A program made the translations under genes and the position numbers. From CAADGU01 sp964581605 (GTDB lineage: Bacteria; Chloroflexota; Anaerolineae; Promineifilales; Promineifilaceae), in contig CAZOPF010000021.1 in NCBI GenBank assembly GCA_964581605.1, forward strand, positions 1 through 64,000: a stretch of 64,000 nt of DNA. Reading direction: 5' to 3'. This document shows, one piece after another, positions 1 through 8,651 of the stretch. Numbering within the stretch: position 1 is the stretch's first letter; each line of letters begins with the position of its first letter. The notes beneath the pieces were generated by a model. The model saw only the letters and a program-made list of their open reading frames with translations, did no database searches and had not been told where the DNA came from.

Positions 1-55
1 CCACCTGCCACCTGCCACCTGCCACCTGCCACCTGCCACCTGCCACCTGCCACCT
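1..55. repeat. CCACCTG heptamer tandem array
   Basis: About eight head-to-tail copies of CCACCTG run from the window edge to just before recJ. The same word occurs in the fold-back repeats at 30596-30671 and 34306-34393, so this is probably the right arm of such an element cut by the window border. Confidence 0.85.
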
Positions 56-82
56 CTCTCCATCTGTGTTACCATTCGCGCC

Positions 83-1813
83 ATGATGAACCACCCACCC
101 ACCATCCGGGCTGCCAAATGGCAGCTTGCCCCCGCCATGCCCCCCGCTACCCGCGACGCTCTGGGCCATCTGCACCCCGTCCTGCGCCAGCTACTCTATA
201 ACCGGGGCATCACCACCGCCGCTGAAGCGCAAGCCTTTCTGGAGGGGCGCTACCTGGGCAAAACCGACCCCTTTTTACTGGCCGATATGGACACGGCCGT
301 TGCCCGCATCCAACGCGCTATCGAACAAGACGAAACTATCTACGTCTACGGCGACTTCGACGCCGACGGTGTGACTGCTACCGTCCTGCTCACCCAGGCC
401 CTACGCGGCCTCGGCCTCTCCCGCCAGCAAGCCCAACCCTACATCCCCGACCGCGTAGACGAGGGCTACGGCCTCAACACCGAAGCCCTGAGCAAACTGA
501 AAGAAAGTGGCGCGGGATTGGTCATCAGCGTAGATTGTGGCATCCGTTCCATCCTGGAAGCGCAACATGCCCAATCCATCGGCCTGGATATGATCATCAC
601 CGACCATCACAGCCTGGGTACCGACCTGCCGCCCGCTCTGGCCGTCATCAATCCCAAACGTCCTGACTCCACCTACCCGGAAACGATGCTGGCCGGGGTG
701 GGCATCGCCTTCAAACTGGCCCAGGCCTTGCGCCAGGCCATGCCCAGCCGCGCCCAATTTGACGATACCGACCTGCTCGATCTCGTGGCCATCGGCACTG
801 TAGCCGACCTGGCCCCGCTGCTGCATGAAAATCGCAAACTGGTGGCCGATGGGTTGGTGGCGCTGAACAACGGCCGTCGCCCCGGCATCCGCGCCCTGGC
901 TGAAGTGTCTCGGCTGAAAATGGGCAGCCTGACGGCCGAATCCATTGGTTTCGGCATTGGCCCACGCATCAACGCCGCCGGCCGCCTCTCCAGTGCCTAC
1001 GTCGCCGCCCGGCTGCTGGCTGCCACCAACCAGGTAGACGCCCACAGCTACGCCCGTGAACTCAACCGTCTCAACCAGGAGCGGCAGCGCCTCACCAGCG
1101 AATTGGGCGACCGCGCCGAAACGATGATTGACCCGACTGACCCCATCCTCATCACCGCGGACAAAGGGTATTTGCCTGGCATCGTCGGCCTCGTCGCCAG
1201 CCGCCTGGCCGAAAAGCATTACCGCCCGGCCATCGTTATTGAGCAAGGCGAGGAAGAAAGCCGGGGGTCTTGCCGCTCCATTGATGAATTCCACATCACC
1301 GACGCCCTGGACGAAGTGGCTCACCTGCTGGTGCGGCATGGCGGCCATGCCCAGGCCGCCGGTTTCACCATTCGCAATGAAAACCTGCCTGAATTTATAG
1401 AGCAGATGCGGGCGATTGCGGCGCGACAGCTCGACGGCCGTGACCTTTCCCCCACGCTGCCCATTGACGCCGAAATTGAACTGGCCGATGTGGATTGGGG
1501 CCTCTTTGAGCACCTGTCTGGGCTGGAACCCACCGGTACGGCCAACCCCACCCCCGTCTTTGCCAGCCGCAACGTGGAGATCATCTCGCACCGGCTGGTA
1601 GGCACCGATAACGCCCATTTGCAACTGCGCCTTACCAGCCACGCCCATGCCGGCGGCGGCTACAAAGTGCTGTCCGCCATCGCCTTCCGCCAGGGTGCCT
1701 GGGCCGCCCACCTGCCCCAAACCATTGACATCGCCTACACTCTCAGCGTCAACGAGTGGAACGGCCGTCGAGATTTACAGTTGATGATACAGGCAATTCG
1801 TGAAGCTCAATAG
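83..1813 (+). CDS. recJ: Single-stranded-DNA-specific exonuclease RecJ
   Basis: RecJ degrades single-stranded DNA 5' to 3' in recombination and mismatch or base-excision repair, using Mn/Mg ions bound by a DHH domain. The 576 residues match the family length. Visible motifs are DFDADG near residue 93, the DHH triad in ITDHHSLG near 174, and the DHHA1 signature RHGGHAQAAG near 418, followed by a C-terminal OB-like region. Two ATGs (83 and 86) are possible. There is no clear Shine-Dalgarno, but TACCAT lies seven bases before the first ATG, so a leaderless message is possible. It is followed at 44 bases by the epimerase gene on the same strand. Confidence 0.95.
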   Translation: MMNHPPTIRAAKWQLAPAMPPATRDALGHLHPVLRQLLYNRGITTAAEAQAFLEGRYLGKTDPFLLADMDTAVARIQRAIEQDETIYVYGDFDADGVTATVLLTQALRGLGLSRQQAQPYIPDRVDEGYGLNTEALSKLKESGAGLVISVDCGIRSILEAQHAQSIGLDMIITDHHSLGTDLPPALAVINPKRPDSTYPETMLAGVGIAFKLAQALRQAMPSRAQFDDTDLLDLVAIGTVADLAPLLHENRKLVADGLVALNNGRRPGIRALAEVSRLKMGSLTAESIGFGIGPRINAAGRLSSAYVAARLLAATNQVDAHSYARELNRLNQERQRLTSELGDRAETMIDPTDPILITADKGYLPGIVGLVASRLAEKHYRPAIVIEQGEEESRGSCRSIDEFHITDALDEVAHLLVRHGGHAQAAGFTIRNENLPEFIEQMRAIAARQLDGRDLSPTLPIDAEIELADVDWGLFEHLSGLEPTGTANPTPVFASRNVEIISHRLVGTDNAHLQLRLTSHAHAGGGYKVLSAIAFRQGAWAAHLPQTIDIAYTLSVNEWNGRRDLQLMIQAIREAQ

Positions 1814-1857
1814 CAGGCCAATTAGCCTCCCATCGAGCCTCACGAAAAGGAAACTCC

Positions 1858-2808
1858 ATGAAAATACTGGTCACCGGCGCGGCCGGATTTATTGGCAGCA
1901 ATCTGGCTGAGAAATTGTTGAAGCGGGGTGATGCCGTTGTTGGTCTGGACAACTTCAACGACTATTACGACCCGGCTAAAAAGCGGGCCAACGAAACCCG
2001 CCTGAATAACTACCCCGCCTTCCGCATGGTCGAAGAGGATATTCGCCACCGCCAGGCGATGTTTGACCTGTTTGAAAATGAGAAGTTCGACGCCGTAGCC
2101 CACCTGGCTGCCATGGCCGGGGTGCGCAACGCCGTTAAATATCCAGACCTCTATGTGGAAGTAGACCTGAACGGCTCGCAGCACCTGATGGATGCGGCAC
2201 GGGCGACCGGCGTGGGCAACTTTGTGCAGGCGTCCACCTCCTCCGTCTACGGTAACACCAAACAAATCCCGTTTGTGGAAAGTGACCCCTGCGACCGCCC
2301 CTTGCAGCCCTACGCCGCCGCCAAACGCGCCGCCGAGATTTTGGCCTATACCTACCATTACCTGTTCCAACAAAACATTACGGTGGTGCGCTTTTTCACG
2401 GTGTATGGGCCAAACGGCCGTCCCGACATGATGGCCTATCTCGTCGCCGAAAGCGCCGCCAAAGGGATCGAAATCCCTCTCTACGACAACGGGCAGATGT
2501 GGCGCGACTGGACCTACGTTGAAGACATTACCGACGGCATTGCGGCCGCCATTGACCGGCCGCTCGGCTACGAAATCATTAACCTGGGGCGCGGCGAACC
2601 CACCCTGTTGGCCGACTTTGTGCGCTATATTGAAGAACTGGCTGGAAACAAGGCCAACGTTGTTTCTAAACCCCGGCTGGCCGCGGATTTTGTTAAAAAC
2701 AACGCCGACATCAGCAAAGCGCGGCGGCTGTTAGGGTATGATCCACAGGTTTCAGTACAGGAAGGGGTGGCACGCTTTTGGGAATGGTACGCAGCGAATT
2801 GTTTGTAA
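1858..2808 (+). CDS. NAD-dependent epimerase, UDP-glucuronate 4-epimerase-like
   Basis: This extended short-chain dehydrogenase probably interconverts nucleotide sugars for surface glycans. The Rossmann motif GAAGFIGSN is at residues 7-15. The stretch LDNFNDYYDP is typical of UDP-glucuronate 4-epimerases. Ser-Ser with PYAAAKRA (YxxxK) near 145-152 forms the catalytic group, and FFTVYGPNGRPDM follows. The 316 residues are the usual length. Start ATG 1858 has AAAGGAAA nearby upstream. The exact substrate is inferred from similarity; a UDP-glucose or dTDP-sugar epimerase cannot be excluded. Confidence 0.88.
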   Translation: MKILVTGAAGFIGSNLAEKLLKRGDAVVGLDNFNDYYDPAKKRANETRLNNYPAFRMVEEDIRHRQAMFDLFENEKFDAVAHLAAMAGVRNAVKYPDLYVEVDLNGSQHLMDAARATGVGNFVQASTSSVYGNTKQIPFVESDPCDRPLQPYAAAKRAAEILAYTYHYLFQQNITVVRFFTVYGPNGRPDMMAYLVAESAAKGIEIPLYDNGQMWRDWTYVEDITDGIAAAIDRPLGYEIINLGRGEPTLLADFVRYIEELAGNKANVVSKPRLAADFVKNNADISKARRLLGYDPQVSVQEGVARFWEWYAANCL

Positions 2809-2841
2809 TCCGTAATCGGTCATTCGACAACGGCTCATGGA

Positions 2842-4605
2842 TTACGGCTCAAACAGGGCCGCCAGGTCACACTGGCAATGGGCTTGGGCCAGTTGGCGGA
2901 AGGTGGGGGCGTCTGCGCCGCCCCATTGGTAGGTTTGCCGGTAATCAGCCAGAAAGGTGATGAAGGTCTTCTCCCCCATTGTTTCTGCCAGTGCCGCAAA
3001 GAAGAGGGGTGACTGGCCCTGGGTCATGTTGTAATAACCCAGAGCATCATAGACGACGGCGGGCAACTGGAATAGGCCGGGCAATTTTTGGGCGCGGTTG
3101 TGCCATTGGGTGGTGAGTCTGGCAACGGCCGTGTCATCGTTCCCATACCCATACTGGCTGGCGTAGGCGGCCAATCCGTCAGCCAGCCAGGGGCTTTGTA
3201 GCTGGCTGGCCGCGGCGGGCGGAATGAACCATTGGGTGGCTAATTGGAACAAGATCATCTGGTCACGGCCGTCGGGGTAATACAAAAACGGGTCATGTTC
3301 CAACATCACCACACCGGGGTAGGCCGCCCCCTGATAGCTGTTTGCCAGTGTTGGCAGATTGACAATATCCAGTTCCGTGTAGGGGTAGGGGCCAAAAAGC
3401 TGGTTGTATTGTTCAATGGCCGTTTGCGCCAGTTCCAGTGTTTCCTGGGCGTTGGCAAGCTGGCCGGCGGCGTAGGCATAGCTGTTGATGTGCGTTTGGC
3501 CGACGGAACTGCTCATCGCTACCTGAAAACGGTGGCTGACGGTCAGATAAAAAGTATGCACCGGGCCAGCGGCGATGGTCACGATCTGGCGGGCGGGTTG
3601 GCTGCCGCTGGCTAATTCCCGCCCGGTGATCAGGCCGGTGGAGACGATGCTCTGGCTGTCTGGGGTGTTGAGCCGGACGCGGTAAAAGCTGGCGGCGGCC
3701 GGAAATAACAGGTTTTGCGTGGGCAACGTCATATCCCATCCGTTCTCGGCCCGGTAGGCGGCCAGGGTAGGATAAAATTGAGCCAGATGCGTGAGGCCAG
3801 AAGGTAAGGTTTGAATGTCCTGATCGCGCCACTCAAAGGCCATTTCGACTATAACGCTTTGGCCGGATTGTAAAGGACGGGGCAGCCGAATCTGGATATG
3901 ATGGGATTGGTTCAGGAATTGGGGTTCCACCGGACGGCCGTCTACCTCCACATCATATACTGCCAATGAATCACCATTCAGGTTGGGGTACAGATGGAAG
4001 ACGAGGTCGGTCAGCGTGTGGGGGGTGGTATTGACGTAGCGGAGTTGTTGACGGCCGTCCAGCCGTTGCCGATCGTCGCTGAGTGTCAGTTCCATGTGGT
4101 AAACGGGCGCGGTAGCCAGTAAATTCAGGGCGTCTTGCTGGGAGGCCAGCAATCCGGCCTGGTAAGGTGCGGCCTCATCCCAGGCTTCGTCAAACAAATT
4201 CACCAGGCCGGGCGGATTGGCCGGTTGTTCGTTGATGGCTGGTGTTGCCGTATTGGCCGCTCTTAACCCCAACAGGTATAAGGTGAAGAGGAAAAAGGTC
4301 AAGACGGCCGTTACAGTACCGATGGTTGACAAGACGTGCATGGAATGAAAACGGACGAACGCCCGGCGGCGGCGGCGGTTCAGACCCGGTTTGATCATGC
4401 CAAACTGCATCCGATCAGACGGCCGTGCGCGCCGGATTTCGCTGGTTAGATCATTCGCAAACTGTCGCCGCTGCCATTCGGCCGTTTGCAGGCGGCCGCG
4501 GCACATCCCACAGTTTTGCATGTGGCGGTTCATCGTCTCTCGCTGTGCATCTGTAAGCGAGTGATGAATATAAGCGTTCACGTCGCGGTCGGTAAAATGA
4601 GTCAT
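2842..4605 (-). CDS. Zinc-finger anti-sigma factor fused to a degenerate M1-peptidase-like domain
   Basis: The N-terminus has a ZAS anti-sigma zinc finger, H-x3-C-x2-C in RHMQNCGMC near residues 28-36. One membrane helix follows near 85-115, then about 430 extracytoplasmic residues resembling gluzincin aminopeptidases (M1). The expected HExxH is FQLAT in QLATQWF, the downstream NEG ligand motif is ADG, and the GxMEN-like motif reads GAAYPG, so zinc binding and catalysis should be lost. The gene starts inside the stop codon of the sigma factor (ATGA overlap), so the two are translationally coupled. The likely role is a membrane anti-sigma factor whose outer domain senses a ligand, perhaps a peptide. 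The sensing role is inference. Confidence 0.85.
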   Translation of the reverse strand: MTHFTDRDVNAYIHHSLTDAQRETMNRHMQNCGMCRGRLQTAEWQRRQFANDLTSEIRRARPSDRMQFGMIKPGLNRRRRRAFVRFHSMHVLSTIGTVTAVLTFFLFTLYLLGLRAANTATPAINEQPANPPGLVNLFDEAWDEAAPYQAGLLASQQDALNLLATAPVYHMELTLSDDRQRLDGRQQLRYVNTTPHTLTDLVFHLYPNLNGDSLAVYDVEVDGRPVEPQFLNQSHHIQIRLPRPLQSGQSVIVEMAFEWRDQDIQTLPSGLTHLAQFYPTLAAYRAENGWDMTLPTQNLLFPAAASFYRVRLNTPDSQSIVSTGLITGRELASGSQPARQIVTIAAGPVHTFYLTVSHRFQVAMSSSVGQTHINSYAYAAGQLANAQETLELAQTAIEQYNQLFGPYPYTELDIVNLPTLANSYQGAAYPGVVMLEHDPFLYYPDGRDQMILFQLATQWFIPPAAASQLQSPWLADGLAAYASQYGYGNDDTAVARLTTQWHNRAQKLPGLFQLPAVVYDALGYYNMTQGQSPLFFAALAETMGEKTFITFLADYRQTYQWGGADAPTFRQLAQAHCQCDLAALFEP

Positions 4606-5195
4606 TCAAGGTCAGAAATCAGCGTTCTTTCAGAGCGCCCATTTCCCTCTAGCTGCGTTCGTATCTGGTCATAAGCGAGACGAACACGGGATTGGGCGGT
4701 GGGTATGGGGCAACCTAAAATTTCGGCCATCTCCCGGTAGGTGCAACCCGCCCAATAGCGCAAAACAACGGCTTCACGGTAATTTGGTTTTAAGGATTGG
4801 ATGGCCTGCCACAGTTGGGTATGTGTTTGGTGTACGGCCGTTACCATTTCTGGATTGGGCTGCCCATCCGGCACATCCTGCCCTTTTTGCAACCATTCGT
4901 TAAGCGAAAAACTCGGCAGCCGCTTACGCCGCCGTTTATCACGGCAGCGGCTCACCGTGATGGTGTGCAGCCAGGTACCGAAGCCGGATTTGGCCTCTTC
5001 ATACTTGTGAATGTTCACCAGCGCATAGGTCAGGGTATCTTGTGCAACTTCTTCTGCATCTTCCTGGTGGCCCAGCAACCCATAAGCCAGCCGAAACGTC
5101 TGGTCACGAAACTGGTTATAAATCAGTTCCGCGGCCCGCTCGTCACCATGCCGCCAACGCTCCAGCCAGGCGTTAAGGGGTTCGCTGTTCGCCAT
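4602..5195 (-). CDS. ECF-type RNA polymerase sigma factor
   Basis: This is a group IV sigma factor of about 197 residues. Region 2 lies around FRLAYGLLGHQEDAEEVAQD and the following tryptophan segment GTWLHTI. Region 4 is the helix-turn-helix YREMAEILGCPIPTAQSRV near the end. I chose ATG 5195 because AAGGA precedes it by nine bases; an upstream in-frame ATG at 5219 would add eight residues. The next gene overlaps by four bases and encodes its presumed anti-sigma factor. The regulon is unknown; no obvious target is adjacent apart from the pair itself. Confidence 0.93.
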   Translation of the reverse strand: MANSEPLNAWLERWRHGDERAAELIYNQFRDQTFRLAYGLLGHQEDAEEVAQDTLTYALVNIHKYEEAKSGFGTWLHTITVSRCRDKRRRKRLPSFSLNEWLQKGQDVPDGQPNPEMVTAVHQTHTQLWQAIQSLKPNYREAVVLRYWAGCTYREMAEILGCPIPTAQSRVRLAYDQIRTQLEGNGRSERTLISDLE

Positions 5196-5297
5196 ACGGG
5201 TTATTCCTTGCGCATCCATCCCCGGTTGGGGGCAACGTCTGTTTTGTCGGCATGTACCCCATTATACGCAACCTTCCCCCGATTTGATCATGTAGCA

Positions 5298-5340
5298 CCA
5301 GAAGGGCCGAAGGGCTTTTGAAACCCTTCGGCTCTTGGTG
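5298..5340. terminator. Fold-back terminator
   Basis: GCCGAAGGG (5306-5314) pairs with CCCTTCGGC (5324-5332) around a nine-base loop, with further imperfect pairing outside (CACCA with TGGTG). It lies just after the stop of the YceI gene (minus strand) and upstream of the sigma factor gene. Confidence 0.7.
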
Positions 5341-5344
5341 TCCG

Positions 5345-6088
5345 TTAAGAGGCATTTGCCACAAAATCAATAATCAGTTCTACCTCTTCTTCCACGTTGG
5401 CCACATTGGGCACGCTGGGAATTTGCAGGCCATAGTCGCCCCGGTTGACGGTGGCGGTGGCCGTGCCGGTGAGTTGGCTGGCGGATACGGCCGTGGCCTG
5501 CACCGTAAATGTCACCGGATTGGTCACATCGCGGATGGTCAGATCGCCGGTAATGGTGAATGTTACCGCATCGCCAATGTTTACCGTTTCCGGCAGGCCG
5601 GTCACGGCCGTTGGTGTAAAGGTGATGAATTCATGCGCCCCCGTATCCAAAATTTCGTTTTGGATGGCCCGGTTGCGGAAATTATTATCCGTCGCCAGGG
5701 TGCGGGCGTTAATCTGGATGACGCCTACCTGGGTCGCTGCCGGATTGTTCAGGTCTACGGCTAATTCACCGGCCACCTGATCAGTTGTGCCCACAACGGT
5801 GATGCGACTGCCGCGCAAATCTTCATCCAGTTCAAAACGTACCTGGGACTGCGCCGGGTCAATCTGGAAGATGACCGGGCCGGCGGTTGTCGTTTCCGCC
5901 GCAGTTGTATCGGTTACGGCCGTAGCCGATTCCGTCACGGCGGCTGCTGTGGGCATTTCAATAACCAGCGGCACCGCTTCAATGGGCGCACTGGCTTCTT
6001 CTGGCTCTTGCAACAAACCACACGCACTCAAAAACACGGCCGTTGCCAGCAGCAATCCCCCACCCAATAAAAATCGTTTTAGCTTCAT
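5345..6088 (-). CDS. YceI-like lipoprotein
   Basis: YceI proteins are lipocalin-like beta barrels that bind isoprenoid lipids. This copy has a lipoprotein signal: KLKRF, a hydrophobic stretch and the lipobox LSAC. A Thr/Ala-rich linker follows, then a full YceI domain beginning FQIDPAQSQVRFEL and containing GDLTIRDVTNPVTF. It is probably anchored outside the cytoplasmic membrane. ATG 6088 is preceded by GAGGAG at good spacing, while the upstream in-frame start at 6103 is a TTG without support. The ligand is unknown. It stands alone between a terminator and an oppositely unrelated spacer. Confidence 0.88.
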   Translation of the reverse strand: MKLKRFLLGGGLLLATAVFLSACGLLQEPEEASAPIEAVPLVIEMPTAAAVTESATAVTDTTAAETTTAGPVIFQIDPAQSQVRFELDEDLRGSRITVVGTTDQVAGELAVDLNNPAATQVGVIQINARTLATDNNFRNRAIQNEILDTGAHEFITFTPTAVTGLPETVNIGDAVTFTITGDLTIRDVTNPVTFTVQATAVSASQLTGTATATVNRGDYGLQIPSVPNVANVEEEVELIIDFVANAS

Positions 6089-6193
6089 ACATTCACTCCT
6101 CAATTGTTGAGTTGATAAACAATCAGACAGACATCATTTCCTGTCTGCCAGGCATGTTAAGCTACTCAGGTTTAGGAATTATTGGGGAATTGT

Positions 6194-6898
6194 TCAGGAA
6201 TTGTTAAAACGGGGATCGGGCCGGATGATGGGCGTTTCTGGATTCCAGGCCGGGTATTCACCATGAAAATTACACTGTTGCAAAACATCGAGGGCGACGG
6301 CCGTCGCCACATCTCCCGGTTCATTTTCGGCCAGCGCCAGCGCATAAACCCGCACACCAAACCTGGCAAACTCCCGCGCACATTCGCGGGTAAAGCCAAC
6401 GATACCCGCTTTACTGGCAGCATATGCCGCCCGGCTCTCAAAAGGAACGTCCAACCCCGCCGTTGAAGCGATATTGATGATCAGCCCGCCCCGCTCGCCG
6501 TTTTCATCAGCCATCACCCGGCCGCACAACTGGCTCATCATAAACGTACCTTTCAAATTCACATCCAGGCAACGGTTCCAATCCCACTCATCCATTTTCA
6601 AAATGGAAGAGCGGGGCATGACGGCCGCATTGTTCACCAAAATATCAAGCTGTCCCCATTCCGCACGGGTGGTTTCAACCAGATGCACGCATTGGAATTT
6701 ATTAGCCACGTCCGCGACAACGGCGATAGCCTGCCCGCCTGCCTGCTGAATTTCGCCCGCTACCCGCTCCGCCCGATCCGGGTTCAGGTCATTGACCACC
6801 ACCCATATCCCGGCGGCGGCCAATGTGCGGGCTACGGCCGTGCCGATGCCCTGCCCCGCGCCGGTGATGATCGCAACTTTGGGAGTAAGTGGGAGCAT
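6194..6898 (-). CDS. SDR-family NAD(P)-dependent oxidoreductase
   Basis: This is a classical short-chain dehydrogenase of 234 residues. It has the cofactor motif TGAGQGIG near 13-20, NNAAV near 88, a catalytic Ser in NIASTAG and YAASK near 155. The NDLNPDR after strand 2 suggests an acidic residue choosing NAD. The C-terminal 30 residues are atypical for the family, so the substrate loop may differ. The substrate cannot be inferred; no pathway partner is adjacent. Confidence 0.87.
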   Translation of the reverse strand: MLPLTPKVAIITGAGQGIGTAVARTLAAAGIWVVVNDLNPDRAERVAGEIQQAGGQAIAVVADVANKFQCVHLVETTRAEWGQLDILVNNAAVMPRSSILKMDEWDWNRCLDVNLKGTFMMSQLCGRVMADENGERGGLIINIASTAGLDVPFESRAAYAASKAGIVGFTRECAREFARFGVRVYALALAENEPGDVATAVALDVLQQCNFHGEYPAWNPETPIIRPDPRFNNS

Positions 6899-6900
6899 AG

Positions 6901-6947
6901 TGGGGATTAGTAAACAGTGAACGGTGACTGTTTACTGTTCACTCACT
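6901..6947. repeat. Fold-back word repeat (AACAGTGAAC family)
   Basis: AGTAAACAGTGAACGGTG and its near-complement fold back on each other in the spacer between the SDR gene and the response regulator. The same word family recurs at 8430-8451 and 27826-27905. Confidence 0.6.
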
Positions 6948-6948
6948 T

Positions 6949-7686
6949 TCAGGTGGGTAAATGGGGATTGGCTAAAAAGCTGTAGCCCGTACCCCAGGCG
7001 GAGAGGATGTAATGGGGTTCTTTGGGATTGGCCTCAATTTTGCGGCGCAGGCGGTAAACGTGGGTATGCAGCCGGTCTTCGTAAGCGTCATCCTGCGGCC
7101 AGACGCGGCGCAGTAAAAATTCATTGGTCACGGTACGGCCGGCATTGCGCATGAGGATGTAGAGTAATTTTGTTTCCGTTGGCGTCAGTTGTATTGGCTC
7201 CGTGTTCTGTTGCACAAACGCTTTGCGGTTGGGGAAATCCACTTGCAAATTGGCGTCCACACGGATGACCGGCTCCAGCGTATAGGCAAAATCCCCCAGG
7301 CGCCGCAGCACCCGCCGTACACGGGCTACCAGTTCACCGGAACGGAACGGCTTGACGATGTAATCCTCCACGTACCGCTCCAATCCCTGGATGATGGTTT
7401 GCTCATCGTCAATGGCCGTGAGCATGATGATGGGCAGGTCAGAGAACTCCAGGATGGCCTGGCACAGTTCAAAACCATCCATACCGGGCATGTTCAGGTC
7501 AACAATCGCCAGATGGGGCAGGCCATAACGGGAAATTTGTTGGAGTGCTTCTTCGCCGGACACGGCCGTAATCACCCGAAACCCTTCATATTCCAACGTC
7601 GGCTTGACGGCATTCAAAATAAAGGGGCTATCGTCCACCACCAGAATAGTTTGTATGTCTGTGTTGGGTTGCTCAACCGGTAACAT
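6949..7686 (-). CDS. OmpR/PhoB-type response regulator
   Basis: A receiver domain (ILVVDDSPF; phospho-acceptor Asp in IVDLNMPGMDG; Lys in YIVKPF) is joined to a winged-helix DNA-binding domain (LTPTETKLLYILMRNAGRTV ending in RRKIEANP and GTGYSF). The full length is about 245 residues from ATG 7686; earlier in-frame codons lack support. No histidine kinase is adjacent, so it is an orphan regulator whose partner lies elsewhere. Confidence 0.92.
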   Translation of the reverse strand: MLPVEQPNTDIQTILVVDDSPFILNAVKPTLEYEGFRVITAVSGEEALQQISRYGLPHLAIVDLNMPGMDGFELCQAILEFSDLPIIMLTAIDDEQTIIQGLERYVEDYIVKPFRSGELVARVRRVLRRLGDFAYTLEPVIRVDANLQVDFPNRKAFVQQNTEPIQLTPTETKLLYILMRNAGRTVTNEFLLRRVWPQDDAYEDRLHTHVYRLRRKIEANPKEPHYILSAWGTGYSFLANPHLPT

Positions 7687-7744
7687 GGCTGAATAGTAAA
7701 CCACCACTAGCGGAAAGGCAAGGGTAAGGGGCGAAGTAACCATG

Positions 7745-7815
7745 CAGTAATTATGTAATTGAGTAATTTGGTAATTAACCGCTTCAATTACTTAATTACC
7801 CAATTACCCCATTAC
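7745..7815. repeat. Fold-back word repeat (TAATTGGGTAATT family)
   Basis: Words such as GTAATTGAGTAATT and their complements AATTACCCAATTACC fold into one long imperfect hairpin. Related copies lie at 10644-10686, 20760-20835 and 41836-41870. The right arm runs to the 3' end of nth. Confidence 0.8.
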
Positions 7816-8451
7816 CTGTGGCGCTGAAGGGCAAATATCACGCAGGGCACAGGGGGCACAATCGGGGCGGCGGGCTTTGCAGAGGGCACGGCCGTGAAAA
7901 ATCAGCAGGTGCGAAATCTCTATCCAGTTCTCTTGGGGGATAATCGCCATCAACTCCTGCTCTACTTTCATGGGGTCCTCGTTCGTCGTCGTCCAGCCCA
8001 GCCGGTGGGCAATGCGCTTGACATGGGTGTCTACGGTGATGCCTTCGGCACGGCCGTAAATCTCCCCCAATACCACATTGGCCGTCTTACGCGCCACCCC
8101 ATTTAGCGTTAGCAAATCTTCCATCCGCGGCGGCACTTCCCCGCCATACTCATGCACAATCCTCTGCGCCGACTCCTGAATAAACTTCGCCTTTTGCCGG
8201 AAAAAGCCGGTGGGGCGGATGATCTCTTCCAGTTCCGCTCTATCGGCTGCCGCCAAAGCGGGTGCATCGGGAAAACGGGCAAAAAGCGCGGGCGTTACCT
8301 GGTTGACGCGCTCATCCGTACACTGTGCGGACAAGATCGTCGCCGTCAATAACTGGATGGGCGTCTCATAATTCAACTCGCAATGTGCGTCTGGGTATAG
8401 TTGGCGCAAAAGGATTACGGCCGTGATAATTTGTTCGCTGTTGACTGTCAT
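7804..8451 (-). CDS. nth: Endonuclease III
   Basis: This is a base-excision repair DNA glycosylase/AP lyase for oxidised pyrimidines. The helix-hairpin-helix LNGVARKTANVVL carries the catalytic Lys, and VDTHVKR carries the catalytic Asp. Four cysteines spaced C-x6-C-x2-C-x5-C at the C-terminus bind the 4Fe-4S cluster. The 215 residues are the normal length. The first residues MTVNSEQ are encoded by an AACAGTGAACAG-type repeat word, so the start region was probably captured from an intergenic repeat. Confidence 0.95.
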   Translation of the reverse strand: MTVNSEQIITAVILLRQLYPDAHCELNYETPIQLLTATILSAQCTDERVNQVTPALFARFPDAPALAAADRAELEEIIRPTGFFRQKAKFIQESAQRIVHEYGGEVPPRMEDLLTLNGVARKTANVVLGEIYGRAEGITVDTHVKRIAHRLGWTTTNEDPMKVEQELMAIIPQENWIEISHLLIFHGRALCKARRPDCAPCALRDICPSAPQVMG

Positions 8452-8458
8452 TGTTTTT

Positions 8459-8520
8459 TGAGATTAGAGGTTGGAGATGAGAGTATTGAACAATCTCCAA
8501 TCTCTAATCTCCAATCTCCC
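8459..8520. repeat. Fold-back word repeat (AATCTCCAATCTC family)
   Basis: GAGATTAGAGGTTGGAGATGAGAG faces CAATCTCCAATCTCTAATCTCC, giving an imperfect hairpin between divergent nth and the debranching enzyme gene. A second copy lies at 26640-26700. Confidence 0.8.
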
Positions 8521-8538
8521 TTGTTTCCCAAGCCTGTG

Positions 8539-8544
8539 TATAAT
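8539..8544 (+). promoter_or_regulatory. -10 box of the debranching enzyme gene
   Basis: TATAAT about 108 bases before the chosen start codon. No convincing -35 hexamer is seen at 16-18 bases upstream. Confidence 0.4.
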
Positions 8545-8651
8545 GGGTGCGTGGAAAATTTGCCGCATATCAACCCCTTTCCCACCATTATGAGTGGGCT
8601 GTCCAGGTGCAGTCCCTCCATCCCTCAGCAACCATTGGGAGGAATAATACC

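Noticed and set aside
1..55. Possible CRISPR array
   Set aside because: The seven-base unit is tandem without spacers and matches the word repeats of other spacers.
401..1720. Long minus-strand open frame of 439 codons
   Set aside because: It is the complement of recJ; the recJ protein has all family motifs and the shadow frame has none.
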